Part shown: piece by piece, positions 1 through 8,747 of the stretch | Numbering within the stretch: the first letter of the stretch is position 1 | Layout of the letters: each line of letters opens with the position of its first letter | Assembly (NCBI RefSeq): GCF_035712445.1 | Contig: NZ_DASTAT010000022.1 | Span: 1 to 64,000, forward strand | Source: Oligoflexus sp. | GTDB taxonomy: Bacteria; Bdellovibrionota_B; Oligoflexia; Oligoflexales; Oligoflexaceae | Direction of reading: 5' to 3' | DNA length: 64,000 nt | The notes under the pieces: generated by a model | What the model was told of the DNA's origin: nothing | The model's database searches: none | What the model saw: the letters and a program-made list of their open reading frames with translations, nothing else | Translations under genes and position numbers: made by a program

Positions 1-1802
1 GTCTCATCGCCGTGAATGCCGGCGTCTTCGCGCTCAGCTTCAGCGCGAGCTATGGTTTCCTCACGCAGGCGGTCACGCAAACGACTCTCTTCACCAGCCT
101 GATCCTTATTTCCTCGGGTCTTGCTGCCGCCTGGCGCGGCTATCGACCGGCAATTTTCTATACGCTTGGCTGGACCTGCCTCCTCATGGGCAACATGGCT
201 TTGGCACTCATGTTCAACGGTCTCTTCCCTTTCAATTTCTTTGCGCAGTGGGGCAACCTTCTGGGTGGAGCCATGGAAGTGGCGCTCATGTCGCTTGCCC
301 TTGGCAGTCGCGTCAACGATATGCAGGCTCGCTCGGAGCAGACGATCAAATCATTGAACGCGGCCCTGACCAAACAGATTCAGGAAGTGGAAAGCATAGT
401 CGCCGAGCGCACGCAGACCATCCGTTCGATCATTGATCATGTGAAGAGCGGATTTTTCACGATCAACAGCCGACTGGAGGTCGAGGCCGGCTTTACCCGC
501 TCCTGCCAGCGTCTTCTGGGCGATCGCATTCAGGATCAGGCTTCCCTTCTTGATGTCCTGGGACTCAGCGGGGAACGGCGCAGTATCTTTCAAATGACCG
601 TGCAGCAAGTGTTTGCGGATAGCATGCCCGAGGAAGTCAGCCTCGCTCAAATCCCAAGGACCTTCCGCATGGGCGAGAGCGTCCTGATCCTTGAAGGCGG
701 CCTCATCCGTGATCCCGATGGCAGGCCCAAGGCCATCCTCTTCACCGTCAACGACATCACCAAACTCCGCATGAAGCAACGCGAGGCGCATCGCAGCGCA
801 ATGCTCATCAAGATCCTGCGCAACATGGATGCCTTCCGTTCCTTCATCAAGATCACGCGCGAAAATCTGCAGCACCTCGCCCATTCCGAGGTCCGCAGCA
901 AAAGGAAGATGGTGGCCTTCATCCTGCATACGCTCAAGGGCAATTGTCTCATCTTTAACATGAAGGCGCAGGCTGATCACATCCATAAGCTGGAAGGCAA
1001 AGGCGAGCTGAGCGTCGACGACATCCAGGCGCTTGAACGGAGTTTCCAGCACTTCCTTACACGCCATGCGGATATTCTGGGCCTGGAGTGGGACGAGGAG
1101 CATGATGAGGACGTCGTCCTTAAGCATTCGAGCCTTCTGGAGCTTCGCCAGGAGCTGATGCGACTCGGTGTCTCCTTCGACTTCGTCAAGTTCTATGATG
1201 CCTGGGTCCGCAGCATTACCGCTCGCTCCGCGAACAGCCTCCTCGGTCCCATCGTCGATGACGTGCAGCTCCTGGCGAGGCGCTGCGGTCGCAAGGTGGA
1301 TTTTGAACTGCAGGGAGCCGCGGTCAAGATCTACTCGGATCAGGAAAAGCATCTCATCAAAAACCTCGTTCACCTCGTTCGCAATGCCGTGGTTCATGGC
1401 ATTGAACAGGACCGTGGCACCAAGCCGGCCTCGGGCAAGGTCACGCTGCGCTTCAAAGAAACGAACCAGGGACTGGAAATCCTCTGCATGGACGATGGTC
1501 GCGGCATGGATCGCCGACAGATCGTGCAGATGCTCATTGAAAAAGGCCTGGCAGGATCGGGGGACATCGAAACGAAGAGCATCTCGGAGCTTATCGAGAT
1601 CCTTTCGTCCGAAGGCTTCACCAGCACGCGTGAGGTGGATCTCTACTCAGGCCGTGGGGTCGGCGTGGCTTCCGTCTACGCCGCTGTTCGGGAGTGCCAG
1701 GGGGATATCGAGATCAAAACGGTCCAAGGGCAAGGAACTGAGTTTGTCATTACCTTGCCAAGAGGCAAGGAGTCTGAAGGCAGGAATCGCAAGGTCGGAT
1801 GA
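1..1802 (+). CDS. 7TM-DISM CheA-like sensor kinase, 5' end cut by window
   Basis: The frame is open to the left edge, so the N-terminus is missing. The visible part starts in the last membrane helices of a 7TM-DISM module (about the first 100 residues counted from base 12), followed by a coiled coil, a PAS-like domain (about 140-255), an Hpt domain with its histidine in HTLKGN (H306), and a CheA P4-type ATPase with N-box HLVRNAVVHGIE, G1 box DDGRGMD and G2 box GRGVGV. There is no HisKA domain and no CheW-like P5 tail. By family knowledge it should autophosphorylate the Hpt histidine and pass phosphate to a separate receiver. The kinase at 2797-5610 is a full-length relative. It is convergent with the methyltransferase that follows. 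Confidence 0.88.
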   Translation, partial: LIAVNAGVFALSFSASYGFLTQAVTQTTLFTSLILISSGLAAAWRGYRPAIFYTLGWTCLLMGNMALALMFNGLFPFNFFAQWGNLLGGAMEVALMSLALGSRVNDMQARSEQTIKSLNAALTKQIQEVESIVAERTQTIRSIIDHVKSGFFTINSRLEVEAGFTRSCQRLLGDRIQDQASLLDVLGLSGERRSIFQMTVQQVFADSMPEEVSLAQIPRTFRMGESVLILEGGLIRDPDGRPKAILFTVNDITKLRMKQREAHRSAMLIKILRNMDAFRSFIKITRENLQHLAHSEVRSKRKMVAFILHTLKGNCLIFNMKAQADHIHKLEGKGELSVDDIQALERSFQHFLTRHADILGLEWDEEHDEDVVLKHSSLLELRQELMRLGVSFDFVKFYDAWVRSITARSANSLLGPIVDDVQLLARRCGRKVDFELQGAAVKIYSDQEKHLIKNLVHLVRNAVVHGIEQDRGTKPASGKVTLRFKETNQGLEILCMDDGRGMDRRQIVQMLIEKGLAGSGDIETKSISELIEILSSEGFTSTREVDLYSGRGVGVASVYAAVRECQGDIEIKTVQGQGTEFVITLPRGKESEGRNRKVG

Positions 1803-1810
1803 ATTACAGT

Positions 1811-2347
1811 TTACGTCTTCGTTCGCATGGGGACAGCTTTGACTCCGTAAGCTCGGGTGGAATCAAATTTCGCTTCAAAGCTGTCCTGCACTTTAAAACC
1901 ATGAGCCCCCAGTACTTCCGGGAGGCGACTTTTAATCTTATTCAGCTGGTCGAGATCAGGCGGCGTGTAAAAGAAAAAAGCCAAGGCTCGGGGACGCAGC
2001 AGTTCCCGCAGACGCTCCAATTCTTTCCCGGGTTTCAACCAGAAGACATTGACATTGAACGCCAAGGCCTTATGGAACAGCTCTCCATTCCATTCAAGAT
2101 CAGACAGTGCAACCGCACGGAACAGGACCTGGCCGCTCTCCATCGGCTTTCTGTTTTTCATGATAGCTTTTTGAATCATCGTCGACGAGGCATCGATGGC
2201 CAGCAAGTGACCACTCTTTAACTTCTCGCAGACCCAAGGAACAGCAGAGCCTGTGCCGCAGCCAATTTCAAGAACCTGGTCCCCCGGCTTAATCGCCATG
2301 CACTCCACGGCCCACTTTTGCCGCTGCAGGCCCTTATCCTGACTCAT
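1811..2347 (-). CDS. Class I SAM-dependent methyltransferase
   Basis: A 178-residue Rossmann-fold methyltransferase. The SAM-binding motif I reads VLEIGCGTGSA, followed by the acidic LLAIDASS strand, an FRAVALSDLEW segment and the post-motif LRPRALAFFF. The substrate cannot be told. I chose the ATG at 2347 because GAGGGGG lies seven bases before it; a GTG 20 codons upstream (2407) has no comparable site. The order of motifs is complete for a small UbiE/COQ5-like enzyme. It lies alone between two kinase genes and converges with the one to its left, nine bases apart. Confidence 0.8.
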   Translation of the reverse strand: MSQDKGLQRQKWAVECMAIKPGDQVLEIGCGTGSAVPWVCEKLKSGHLLAIDASSTMIQKAIMKNRKPMESGQVLFRAVALSDLEWNGELFHKALAFNVNVFWLKPGKELERLRELLRPRALAFFFYTPPDLDQLNKIKSRLPEVLGAHGFKVQDSFEAKFDSTRAYGVKAVPMRTKT

Positions 2348-2443
2348 GGCCTCGCCCCCCTCTTTGTGGCCGACCGCCGCCTGGCCTTGACTGTCGAATT
2401 CTAGCACAAAGGCGAGGTCGGATTCACAAAAGAAGCTCAGTTG

Positions 2444-2770
2444 TCACGATGCCTGAACCCTGAGACGAGACATTGTCTCTGCGCTGATTCCCAACTCCCG
2501 CTGATCGGACGAGCCCACGTCGATAAGAATTTCCAGAGGCATTATCATTTCGACAGCAAAGGAACGATAGCCAGTGACGGACACTTCCCCTGTCCAAACC
2601 AACTGCACGGCACCTCCCAAAGATTCCACTGTCTCACGTACGGCGCTGGTGCCAAGCCCGCGGCCAGATATCTCCGAGGCTTCGTCCCGTTTAGGAATCA
2701 TGGATAAGGACTCCGACACCTCGTTTTCCAGGATCGTTCCAGGGCTCGCGCCCTGCACCAGGACGCGCAC
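2444..2770 (-). pseudogene. C-terminal remnant of a third CheA-like kinase
   Basis: A 108-codon frame (GTG start) aligns by eye with the last third of the ATPase domain of the neighbouring DISM kinases: SGRGLGTSAVRETVESLGG corresponds to the G2 box and following helix, then the closing beta strands. The G1 box is not recognisable (GASPGT occupies its place), and the N-box, Hpt, PAS and membrane modules are absent. It starts 27 bases after the stop of the intact kinase, in another frame. The simplest reading is the decayed end of a tandem duplicate. A small expressed ATPase-fold fragment cannot be excluded, but it could not bind ATP normally. Confidence 0.55.
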
Positions 2771-2796
2771 GCGTGATCGGTTGTGATCGGTCCATC

Positions 2797-5610
2797 CTAT
2801 GCGAGGCGCGCCAATGCTTGAGGTTGGCGAGGCGCTATGGATGCACGCAGGTTCACCTGGTACTGGAACGAGAAGGTGACAAAAGTATCCGGCTCGGCCT
2901 TCGATTTGATCCGCTTCAGAGTCACCTCATCCACCTCATGATCCAGCACCACGCGGAAAGTCCCGCCGAGCGAATGGCAATAGTGCCGAATCGCATCCAT
3001 GCCTATGCCACGCCCTGATATCAACGTGGTTTTCCTGGCTGTTGAAAAGCCCAGCTGGAAGATGACTTCCACCATATCATCGACGGTCGCCGCTTCGGTC
3101 AAGAAGCCTTTTTCCAGCCCGAGCTGATAGACCCGGGACAGGTTCAAACCCCGTCCATCGTCGCGATAGATGACTGTCGCATTCTTCGCGGCATCAATGC
3201 TGACGTCGACCGTGATCTCGCCGAAGGTCCGCTTGCCGAGACGGCTTCTTTCATCAGGGCTTTCAATGCCATGATCAACGGAATTGCGGATCAGATGATG
3301 AAAGACATTCTGAGCAATATCTTCAATCTCATCACTCAAGATCATAAAACCCTGCGGGTTCCGAATGGTCACGACCGGCACCAGCTTGCCCGTGTCCTTG
3401 GCCACCTTTTCCAAGGAAGGGGTAATCAAATCCGCGAAGAAGCTTTCCAACAGCCGACCCTTCTGCTTTTTACTGGTATCAAAGAAGCGGGCGAACTTAT
3501 CCATGAACACCGTCTGATAGGACTTGACCAGGTTTTGGCAGGAGTCCGATGCGGCGATCAGCTTCTGCAATTTGTCTTCGCGCGGTCCTTCACCAAACTC
3601 TTTCAGGAGACTTTCCACATCATGCACGGCATCAGCGATGCGGGCAAAGCCCAGCGACCTTGAGTTGCCCTTGATGGTGTGATACGCCCGGAAAAGGACG
3701 GGATACGCCAGATCCCGATCCGTAGCCAGACGCTTCAGGTTGGCATCGATTTCCAGCCAGGCGCTGACCGTCCGGTTGATGAATTTCTGCGTCTTCTCGA
3801 TATCATTGGCCAGAATTTCCAGCAGCATGGCCGCTTCCAGCTCATTCTTATGGGCGCGGGCCCGGAGTTCTTTCAGCTCAGTGACATCGCGCAGCGCCAC
3901 CAGCACCTTGTCCACTTCACCATCTTCATTCGCAATCGCGCCCCATTCCGCTTCGATATGCATGGTGCGGCCTTCGTCCCGCAGCTGGAATTCACGAATC
4001 AATCGGGATTTATTGGCTTCCCAGCCCAGTTCAATATCCTGGCCGAACGAGAATTCCAGACAGCTCAAAATCTGGGAGACCTGGTTGGCGGAAAGGTCGG
4101 TGTGGGCAAAGATCGCCTCGTTCAGGGCCTGTCCTGAAAGGTTGCCGCGACCGATCATCTGCACGAGGTGGTCGGAGACTTCCGCTCCCAGCTTCATGTC
4201 CGCGCGGAAGGTGAAGATGCCCTGATTGATGTTGGCGAGGATCTCGCGAATGTCGCGTGTGCGCTCGCGAACCTTGCCGTCCAGGGTTCGGATGTTTTCC
4301 TCCTGCGTGGCGATCAGGGTCGCTTGCAGCTGCTTTTTCTCCTCAGCCTCTTTCAGCATCTGCCGCTCGGCTTGAAGCTTCTGATGCTTGATCAGGTTGA
4401 TGCGCGCACCCAAGGCAAAGGATAGAAGGATCATTTCCACGTTGGCGCCGATCAGCTGGCTCCAGGTCGTCAAGAAGTTGCGCTCCAGGACACCGGCTCC
4501 GGCCATCATCACCATGATGTTGCCTCCGATCACGAAGACCCAGGCCAGGGTATAATAGGTGGCCGGAATATAGCCCTTCAGAATCATGCGAAAGCCAGCC
4601 GCGATCATTGTGATCCCGGACACCAGCGAGAACGCAAGGGTCAGGCTCAGCAGCTGATGATACCGTCCATAGAGGACGAGCAGGTTGCTCATGGAATTAA
4701 GAACGGCGATCGTCGCCATACCTGCGAGCAGGTAGAAGAATACCGGCGATTCCTTCTTCAGATTCAAAAAGCCAATGGCGAAGAGCGAGGAGCCGATCGT
4801 GATGAAGTCGATCATCACATAAAGATCCCAGCCTGTCAGCGGCGCTCGGGCCCAGGTCGTGAAGACGATATAAGGGGCGATCCCGTAGTAGGCCATGGCA
4901 AAGACGAAGTAACTCGCTACGTAGATGACATAAAGCCCGTAGTTCCGGTCCCTTGTTGTGACGAAGAGAAAAAGGTTATAGAGAAAGATCGTGAGGATAC
5001 CACCCAACAGCAGACCGACCATGATGAGTTCTTTCATCTTGGCATTCTTCAGAAGGGTTTCATTGTAAAGCGTCAGATCGAAGACGACGCTGGACGTCGT
5101 TTCCATCTTGATCAGGAAATGGTTGACGCCTGGGTCCAGCTGCAGCAGATAAATTGGGTGACGGTACTGAATAGGGCGGTCCGAGAACGGCAGCATATCC
5201 CCCAGCTTTTGCTCGCTCAGGATATCACCAGCCTCGCTGACCTTCATCACGGTCAGGAAATCAATCGCACTGTAGCTGGCTTCCATATAAATCTTCTGAG
5301 GAGCGGGACCAGGGTTGGTCACCGTGAAATAACCCCAGTGCGGCCACCGGCGGTTATACCCATAAGATAGGGTTTTCTTATCACCATGGGCTTCAAAACG
5401 GCTATCGAACTCACCCCGCATGATCGTGGAAGGAGTCATCTCTGAACGATCATCCGAAGCTGTGATAACAAAGCGGCCGATAGGTTCCTGTTTTTGAAGG
5501 AATTCATCGCTCAGAATGATGCTGGGGCTGGTCAACGCAAAGAGGCTTTGGCTGGAAAGAACGAGCAGCAAAGCCCAACATCGAAAGAAAACAACTCTTA
5601 TATCATTCAT
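2797..5610 (-). CDS. 7TM-DISM sensor with PAS, Hpt and CheA-like ATPase
   Basis: A 937-residue membrane sensor. It has a signal peptide (about 1-25), a periplasmic 7TMR-DISMED2-like beta domain (about 30-185), seven membrane helices (about 190-400), a coiled coil, a PAS-like domain (about 455-590), Hpt with histidine H644 in HTIKGN, and a CheA P4-like ATPase with N-box HHLIRNSVDHGIE, DDGRGL and GRGIGMDAI. No HisKA, receiver or CheW-like domain is present, so signal output must go to a separate receiver. The ATG at 5610 is preceded by AAGGTGG at five bases; a TTG eight codons earlier lacks a site. It lies downstream of the SixA and receiver-TPR genes on the same strand. Confidence 0.9.
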   Translation of the reverse strand: MNDIRVVFFRCWALLLVLSSQSLFALTSPSIILSDEFLQKQEPIGRFVITASDDRSEMTPSTIMRGEFDSRFEAHGDKKTLSYGYNRRWPHWGYFTVTNPGPAPQKIYMEASYSAIDFLTVMKVSEAGDILSEQKLGDMLPFSDRPIQYRHPIYLLQLDPGVNHFLIKMETTSSVVFDLTLYNETLLKNAKMKELIMVGLLLGGILTIFLYNLFLFVTTRDRNYGLYVIYVASYFVFAMAYYGIAPYIVFTTWARAPLTGWDLYVMIDFITIGSSLFAIGFLNLKKESPVFFYLLAGMATIAVLNSMSNLLVLYGRYHQLLSLTLAFSLVSGITMIAAGFRMILKGYIPATYYTLAWVFVIGGNIMVMMAGAGVLERNFLTTWSQLIGANVEMILLSFALGARINLIKHQKLQAERQMLKEAEEKKQLQATLIATQEENIRTLDGKVRERTRDIREILANINQGIFTFRADMKLGAEVSDHLVQMIGRGNLSGQALNEAIFAHTDLSANQVSQILSCLEFSFGQDIELGWEANKSRLIREFQLRDEGRTMHIEAEWGAIANEDGEVDKVLVALRDVTELKELRARAHKNELEAAMLLEILANDIEKTQKFINRTVSAWLEIDANLKRLATDRDLAYPVLFRAYHTIKGNSRSLGFARIADAVHDVESLLKEFGEGPREDKLQKLIAASDSCQNLVKSYQTVFMDKFARFFDTSKKQKGRLLESFFADLITPSLEKVAKDTGKLVPVVTIRNPQGFMILSDEIEDIAQNVFHHLIRNSVDHGIESPDERSRLGKRTFGEITVDVSIDAAKNATVIYRDDGRGLNLSRVYQLGLEKGFLTEAATVDDMVEVIFQLGFSTARKTTLISGRGIGMDAIRHYCHSLGGTFRVVLDHEVDEVTLKRIKSKAEPDTFVTFSFQYQVNLRASIAPRQPQALARLA

Positions 5611-5652
5611 AAAAACCACCTTATCCAATATCAAGTCTCCCTATCGACAGGA

Positions 5653-5698
5653 GCAGTGGGGGATTGAACCTCAACTTTCAAGGCTTCAATTTCACTGC
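5653..5698 (-). other. Imperfect hairpin between sixA and the DISM kinase
   Basis: On the minus strand GCAGTG (5698-5693) pairs with CACTGC (5658-5653), and ATTGAA (5690-5685) pairs with TTCAAT (5668-5663) further in. The structure sits 32 bases after the sixA stop and 43 bases before the kinase start, with no U-run behind it. It could be a transcript-processing or attenuation element. It superficially resembles a tRNA T-arm but no cloverleaf can be drawn. Confidence 0.4.
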
Positions 5699-5729
5699 GG
5701 GACTTGACTCTATTGGATGGGAGGCAGCT

Positions 5730-6212
5730 TCAGGGAACGATGCCTTTCAGCTTCCAGCGACCGATTTCACTGATCGCCGCTATCCATTCATCAGCAGGGT
5801 GTTCCAGGAGGGCGGCCTGCGCGGTGCCGAGGCTCAGGGGGGTGCCGCATAGGGTGGTGGCGGCTTCGGACCAGCCGGGATTGTGACCAATCATGAGGAT
5901 GGTTTCCATCGCATCATCTTCATCACCGCAGGCCTGGATCACGGAATGATCATCGGCCAGATAAAGGTCGGCCTGAATCTTGGTTGCGACGCCCACAAGG
6001 CCTGCGCTTCGCACGACAGCATGCATGGTGGCCACGGCGCGTTCCGCATCGCTGCAAAGGATAATTTCCGGGCTGAATCCCAGCGCCCTGATCTCCTGAC
6101 CACAGCGTAACGCGGCGGCTTGTCCCGCGGGAGTCAGACGACGGCGTCGGTCGTCGGCTCCCGCCAGTGCATTTTCCGCTTCGCCATGTCTCATCAAAAT
6201 CAATCGGCGCAT
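5730..6212 (-). CDS. sixA: SixA-type phosphohistidine phosphatase
   Basis: A 160-residue member of the histidine phosphatase (phosphoglycerate-mutase-like) superfamily. The catalytic RHGEAE motif is at residues 8-13 with H9 the expected phospho-acceptor, and the second histidine lies in MIGHNPGW. The short length and lack of an insertion fit SixA, which in E. coli removes phosphate from the Hpt domain of ArcB. Its ATG shares one base with the TAA of the upstream receiver-TPR gene (TAATG), so the two are probably translationally coupled. Placement next to two Hpt-bearing kinases makes an Hpt substrate likely, which is inference. Confidence 0.85.
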   Translation of the reverse strand: MRRLILMRHGEAENALAGADDRRRRLTPAGQAAALRCGQEIRALGFSPEIILCSDAERAVATMHAVVRSAGLVGVATKIQADLYLADDHSVIQACGDEDDAMETILMIGHNPGWSEAATTLCGTPLSLGTAQAALLEHPADEWIAAISEIGRWKLKGIVP

Positions 6213-7444
6213 TAGCTGGCAGCCTTATCCTGGGAACGGGCTTCGATTTCCTGCAATTTGCGTTTGGCAGCTTCAAAGTCCGGATGTTTTTCAATGCAAC
6301 GCTTCATCAACTTGATCGCTTCATCATGCTGACCCTTGGCCGAGAGCATCACACTCTTGTTGTAGAGTGCCGCTTTGTTCGTCGGGTCGAGCTTGATGAC
6401 TGCGTTATAGGTTTTCTGGGCCTCATCAAATTGATCGGATTCCTTATAACAAATTCCCAGTTGATTAAGGAAGGTTATATTTTCCGGTTCCACCGAAAGG
6501 GCGGACTTGATGTGGCGAATGGCCTTTTTATAGTCTTTCAGCGAATAGAAGGCCTGGCTCAGATAGTTATGCAGACTCGGGAACGACAGGTTTTTATCCA
6601 AGGCCATGGTCAGTAGCGTCGCGGCTTCCTGATAGCGCTGCTTCTTGAACAGGAGTTCCGCCGCTTCTTCATAGCGCAAGGGATTGAGCGGAGACAGCTC
6701 AATCGCATGCTTGAATTGGTCGATGGCCTCTTCAATTTTATTTTCCTTGGTAAAAATCCGTCCTCGTTCGACATAAGCCAGAACGTAGAACTTATTCCGC
6801 TTCTCCGCTTCCGCCAGAAGCTTCAGGGCTTTCTCGGTATCCTTCTTCTCCGACGCGATACGGGCCAGGCCCACGACGGGCCTTGCAGCACCTTTGGCCG
6901 ATTGCGCGAGGCGAATGAAGATATTCTCTGACTTATCAAGGTTTCCCGCCCGCAGCTCAGCCTTGGCCAGCTCATACACCTGCTCGGGATTGTTCGGGTT
7001 ATAGAATTTCTTGTAGGCATTGCGTACTTTGGGCACCAGATCTTTGAGCGTAAAGGGCTTGACCAGGATCTCATCCACGCCGTTTTCCGTGGCGAGCATG
7101 ATATCTTCCTTGTCCGGATTGACCAGCTCTATGGTGAATGATCCGCGGGAGAAGGCGGGGTTTTCCTTGATCTCGGTAAGGAAGTCATAACCTCCGAGGA
7201 CCGGCATCTCCTTGTCACAGATGGTGACGGGGAAAACGAGATCGGGGTTGTCTTTCATGAAGTGCAGCGCTTCATGGCCATTGGCGAATTGTTTAATGGT
7301 CGAAAAACCCAGCTTGCCCAGATGATGAGCCACGATCAGGCGGAGATCCTGCTGATCTTCGATCAGCATGATAGGATCTTCATGCTCAAGCTGCTTGCCT
7401 ATCTTGATACCGTATTCTTCGGCCAGACTCTTCTTATCGCTCAT
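6212..7444 (-). CDS. Response-regulator receiver with TPR repeats
   Basis: A 410-residue cytoplasmic protein. The receiver domain (about 20-145) has the acidic pair in MLIEDQQD, the phospho-acceptor Asp in TICDKEMP and the Lys in LVKPF. At the switch Thr/Ser position the sequence reads ELVNPD, so that residue seems replaced. The remainder is TPR repeats (about 150-395) of a protein-interaction type, with no DNA-binding or enzymatic output. The ATG at 7444 is preceded by GGGAG at eight bases; an in-frame start 14 codons earlier lacks a site. It heads an apparent operon with sixA and the DISM kinase, suggesting it is their phosphorelay receiver. Confidence 0.88.
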   Translation of the reverse strand: MSDKKSLAEEYGIKIGKQLEHEDPIMLIEDQQDLRLIVAHHLGKLGFSTIKQFANGHEALHFMKDNPDLVFPVTICDKEMPVLGGYDFLTEIKENPAFSRGSFTIELVNPDKEDIMLATENGVDEILVKPFTLKDLVPKVRNAYKKFYNPNNPEQVYELAKAELRAGNLDKSENIFIRLAQSAKGAARPVVGLARIASEKKDTEKALKLLAEAEKRNKFYVLAYVERGRIFTKENKIEEAIDQFKHAIELSPLNPLRYEEAAELLFKKQRYQEAATLLTMALDKNLSFPSLHNYLSQAFYSLKDYKKAIRHIKSALSVEPENITFLNQLGICYKESDQFDEAQKTYNAVIKLDPTNKAALYNKSVMLSAKGQHDEAIKLMKRCIEKHPDFEAAKRKLQEIEARSQDKAAS

Positions 7445-7571
7445 GTATGCGACTCCCGGTTCTGCGTACCGAGTCACCATCGGCACCCGACAAGCAAAGT
7501 TAACGCGTTTTTGGGCGAGTCTGGCAAAGGCGTTTTAAAGGCAGAAGTTGCGGGAGCTTGCCGCACATGGG

Positions 7572-7605
7572 CCGGACACTCTTACCGAAAAGTCAGAGTG
7601 TCCGG
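7572..7605 (-). terminator. 11-bp stem-loop after hisC
   Basis: CCGGACACTCT (7572-7582) and AGAGTGTCCGG (7595-7605) form a perfect 11-bp stem with a 12-base loop, eight bases past the hisC stop and before the next minus-strand gene. No U-tract follows on either strand, so it may be a factor-assisted terminator or a 3'-end stabiliser. Confidence 0.5.
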
Positions 7606-7612
7606 GCTCATA

Positions 7613-8734
7613 TCAAAGACGGGCCATGGCTTTCAGGAAGATATCATTTTCTTCGGCTGTACCGATGCTTACCCGCAAGCAGCCTTTCAATCCGGGACCG
7701 CTCGAAACATTGCGCAGAAGGATGCCGTGTTCTTTGAGTCCAAGATAAACGCGATCGGTATCCTTCTGATCCGGCCAGCGCATCAAAAGAAAGTTGGCCT
7801 TGGAATTGATCACCTGCATGCCGTGGCAGGGAAGGCCTTTCAGGGCCTGGAAAACCCGCTCGCGCTCCCGGCGCGCGTTGTCGATGTTCCGCGCGACGAA
7901 GGCCTTCATCTCGGGATCGGTGAGCATCACGCGTGCGGCTTCCATCGTGAAGTGATTCAAAAGATAGGGAAGGCGCAGCTTGGTCAGAAGGCTGATGAGT
8001 TCCGGCGAGCCGATCGCATAACCGAGGCGCACACCTGCGGCGCCCATGGTTTTCGACAGCGTGCGCAGGATCAGAAGGTTTGAGAATTCGCCCAGGAGAT
8101 CGGTATAGGGTTCGTCATCGAATTCATAATAGGCTTCATCGGCCAGGAACATGACCTTCGGAAACTCTTTCAGGAGAGCCCGGAATTCCGCCTTCGGAAG
8201 TCCCGTCCCGGTCGGGTTATTGGGCGACGCGAAGACCACGAGGGATCCATCTGGCAAGGCCGGCAGACGATCGCGGCGATAATGGAAATTTTCATCCAGA
8301 TCCCAGGTCTCGAAGGGAATGCCTGCGTAGTGGCAGTGCGATTCAAAAAGTGCGAAGGACGGACGGGCGATCACGACCTTGCCGGGCAGTTTACGGCCCA
8401 AAGCATCGAAGATCAGCGCGATCAGATGATTGGAGCCGGGACTCGTGATCAAACATTCAGGACGGACGCCGACGTACTGAGCGAGGATTTCCGTCAGCGA
8501 AGCCGCCATGGATTCGGGATAACGGTTCCATTCCTTCTGTTTCAGGCTGGCGAGAATCTTATCCTTCAGCTGCGCGGGCCAATCCCATGGGCTTTCGTTC
8601 TGATCGAGCTTGATCGTGATGCCCTGGGGCGCATCAATTTTATAGGGTTTGGCGGCCAGAAGACTCGGCTGAAAATAACTGCCGAGCCAATTCATGTCAG
8701 GGCTTTTGGGTTGCAGCACATTCGGGGATACCAT
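7613..8734 (-). CDS. hisC: Histidinol-phosphate aminotransferase
   Basis: A 373-residue fold-type I PLP aminotransferase of the HisC class, converting imidazole-acetol phosphate and glutamate to histidinol phosphate. Visible family marks are the N-terminal LDQNESPW segment, FASPNNPTGT, FLADEAYYEF, the PLP lysine in LSKTMGAAG (K228) and the C-terminal RVSIGT arginine region. The start has AGGTGA just upstream of ATG. It follows trmL by 13 bases in a CPBP-trmL-hisC operon and is separated from any other his gene in the window. HisC relatives that act on aromatic amino acids cannot be excluded by eye. Confidence 0.88.
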   Translation of the reverse strand: MVSPNVLQPKSPDMNWLGSYFQPSLLAAKPYKIDAPQGITIKLDQNESPWDWPAQLKDKILASLKQKEWNRYPESMAASLTEILAQYVGVRPECLITSPGSNHLIALIFDALGRKLPGKVVIARPSFALFESHCHYAGIPFETWDLDENFHYRRDRLPALPDGSLVVFASPNNPTGTGLPKAEFRALLKEFPKVMFLADEAYYEFDDEPYTDLLGEFSNLLILRTLSKTMGAAGVRLGYAIGSPELISLLTKLRLPYLLNHFTMEAARVMLTDPEMKAFVARNIDNARRERERVFQALKGLPCHGMQVINSKANFLLMRWPDQKDTDRVYLGLKEHGILLRNVSSGPGLKGCLRVSIGTAEENDIFLKAMARL

Positions 8735-8747
8735 GACTCACCTTTTC

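Noticed and set aside
351..1397. Long minus-strand frame inside the first kinase gene
   Set aside because: It lies wholly opposite an intact, recognisable kinase and has no domain of its own.
5653..5698. tRNA-like T-arm (GGTTCAATCCCC on the minus strand)
   Set aside because: No matching acceptor, D or anticodon arms can be drawn; the bases fit better in a simple hairpin.
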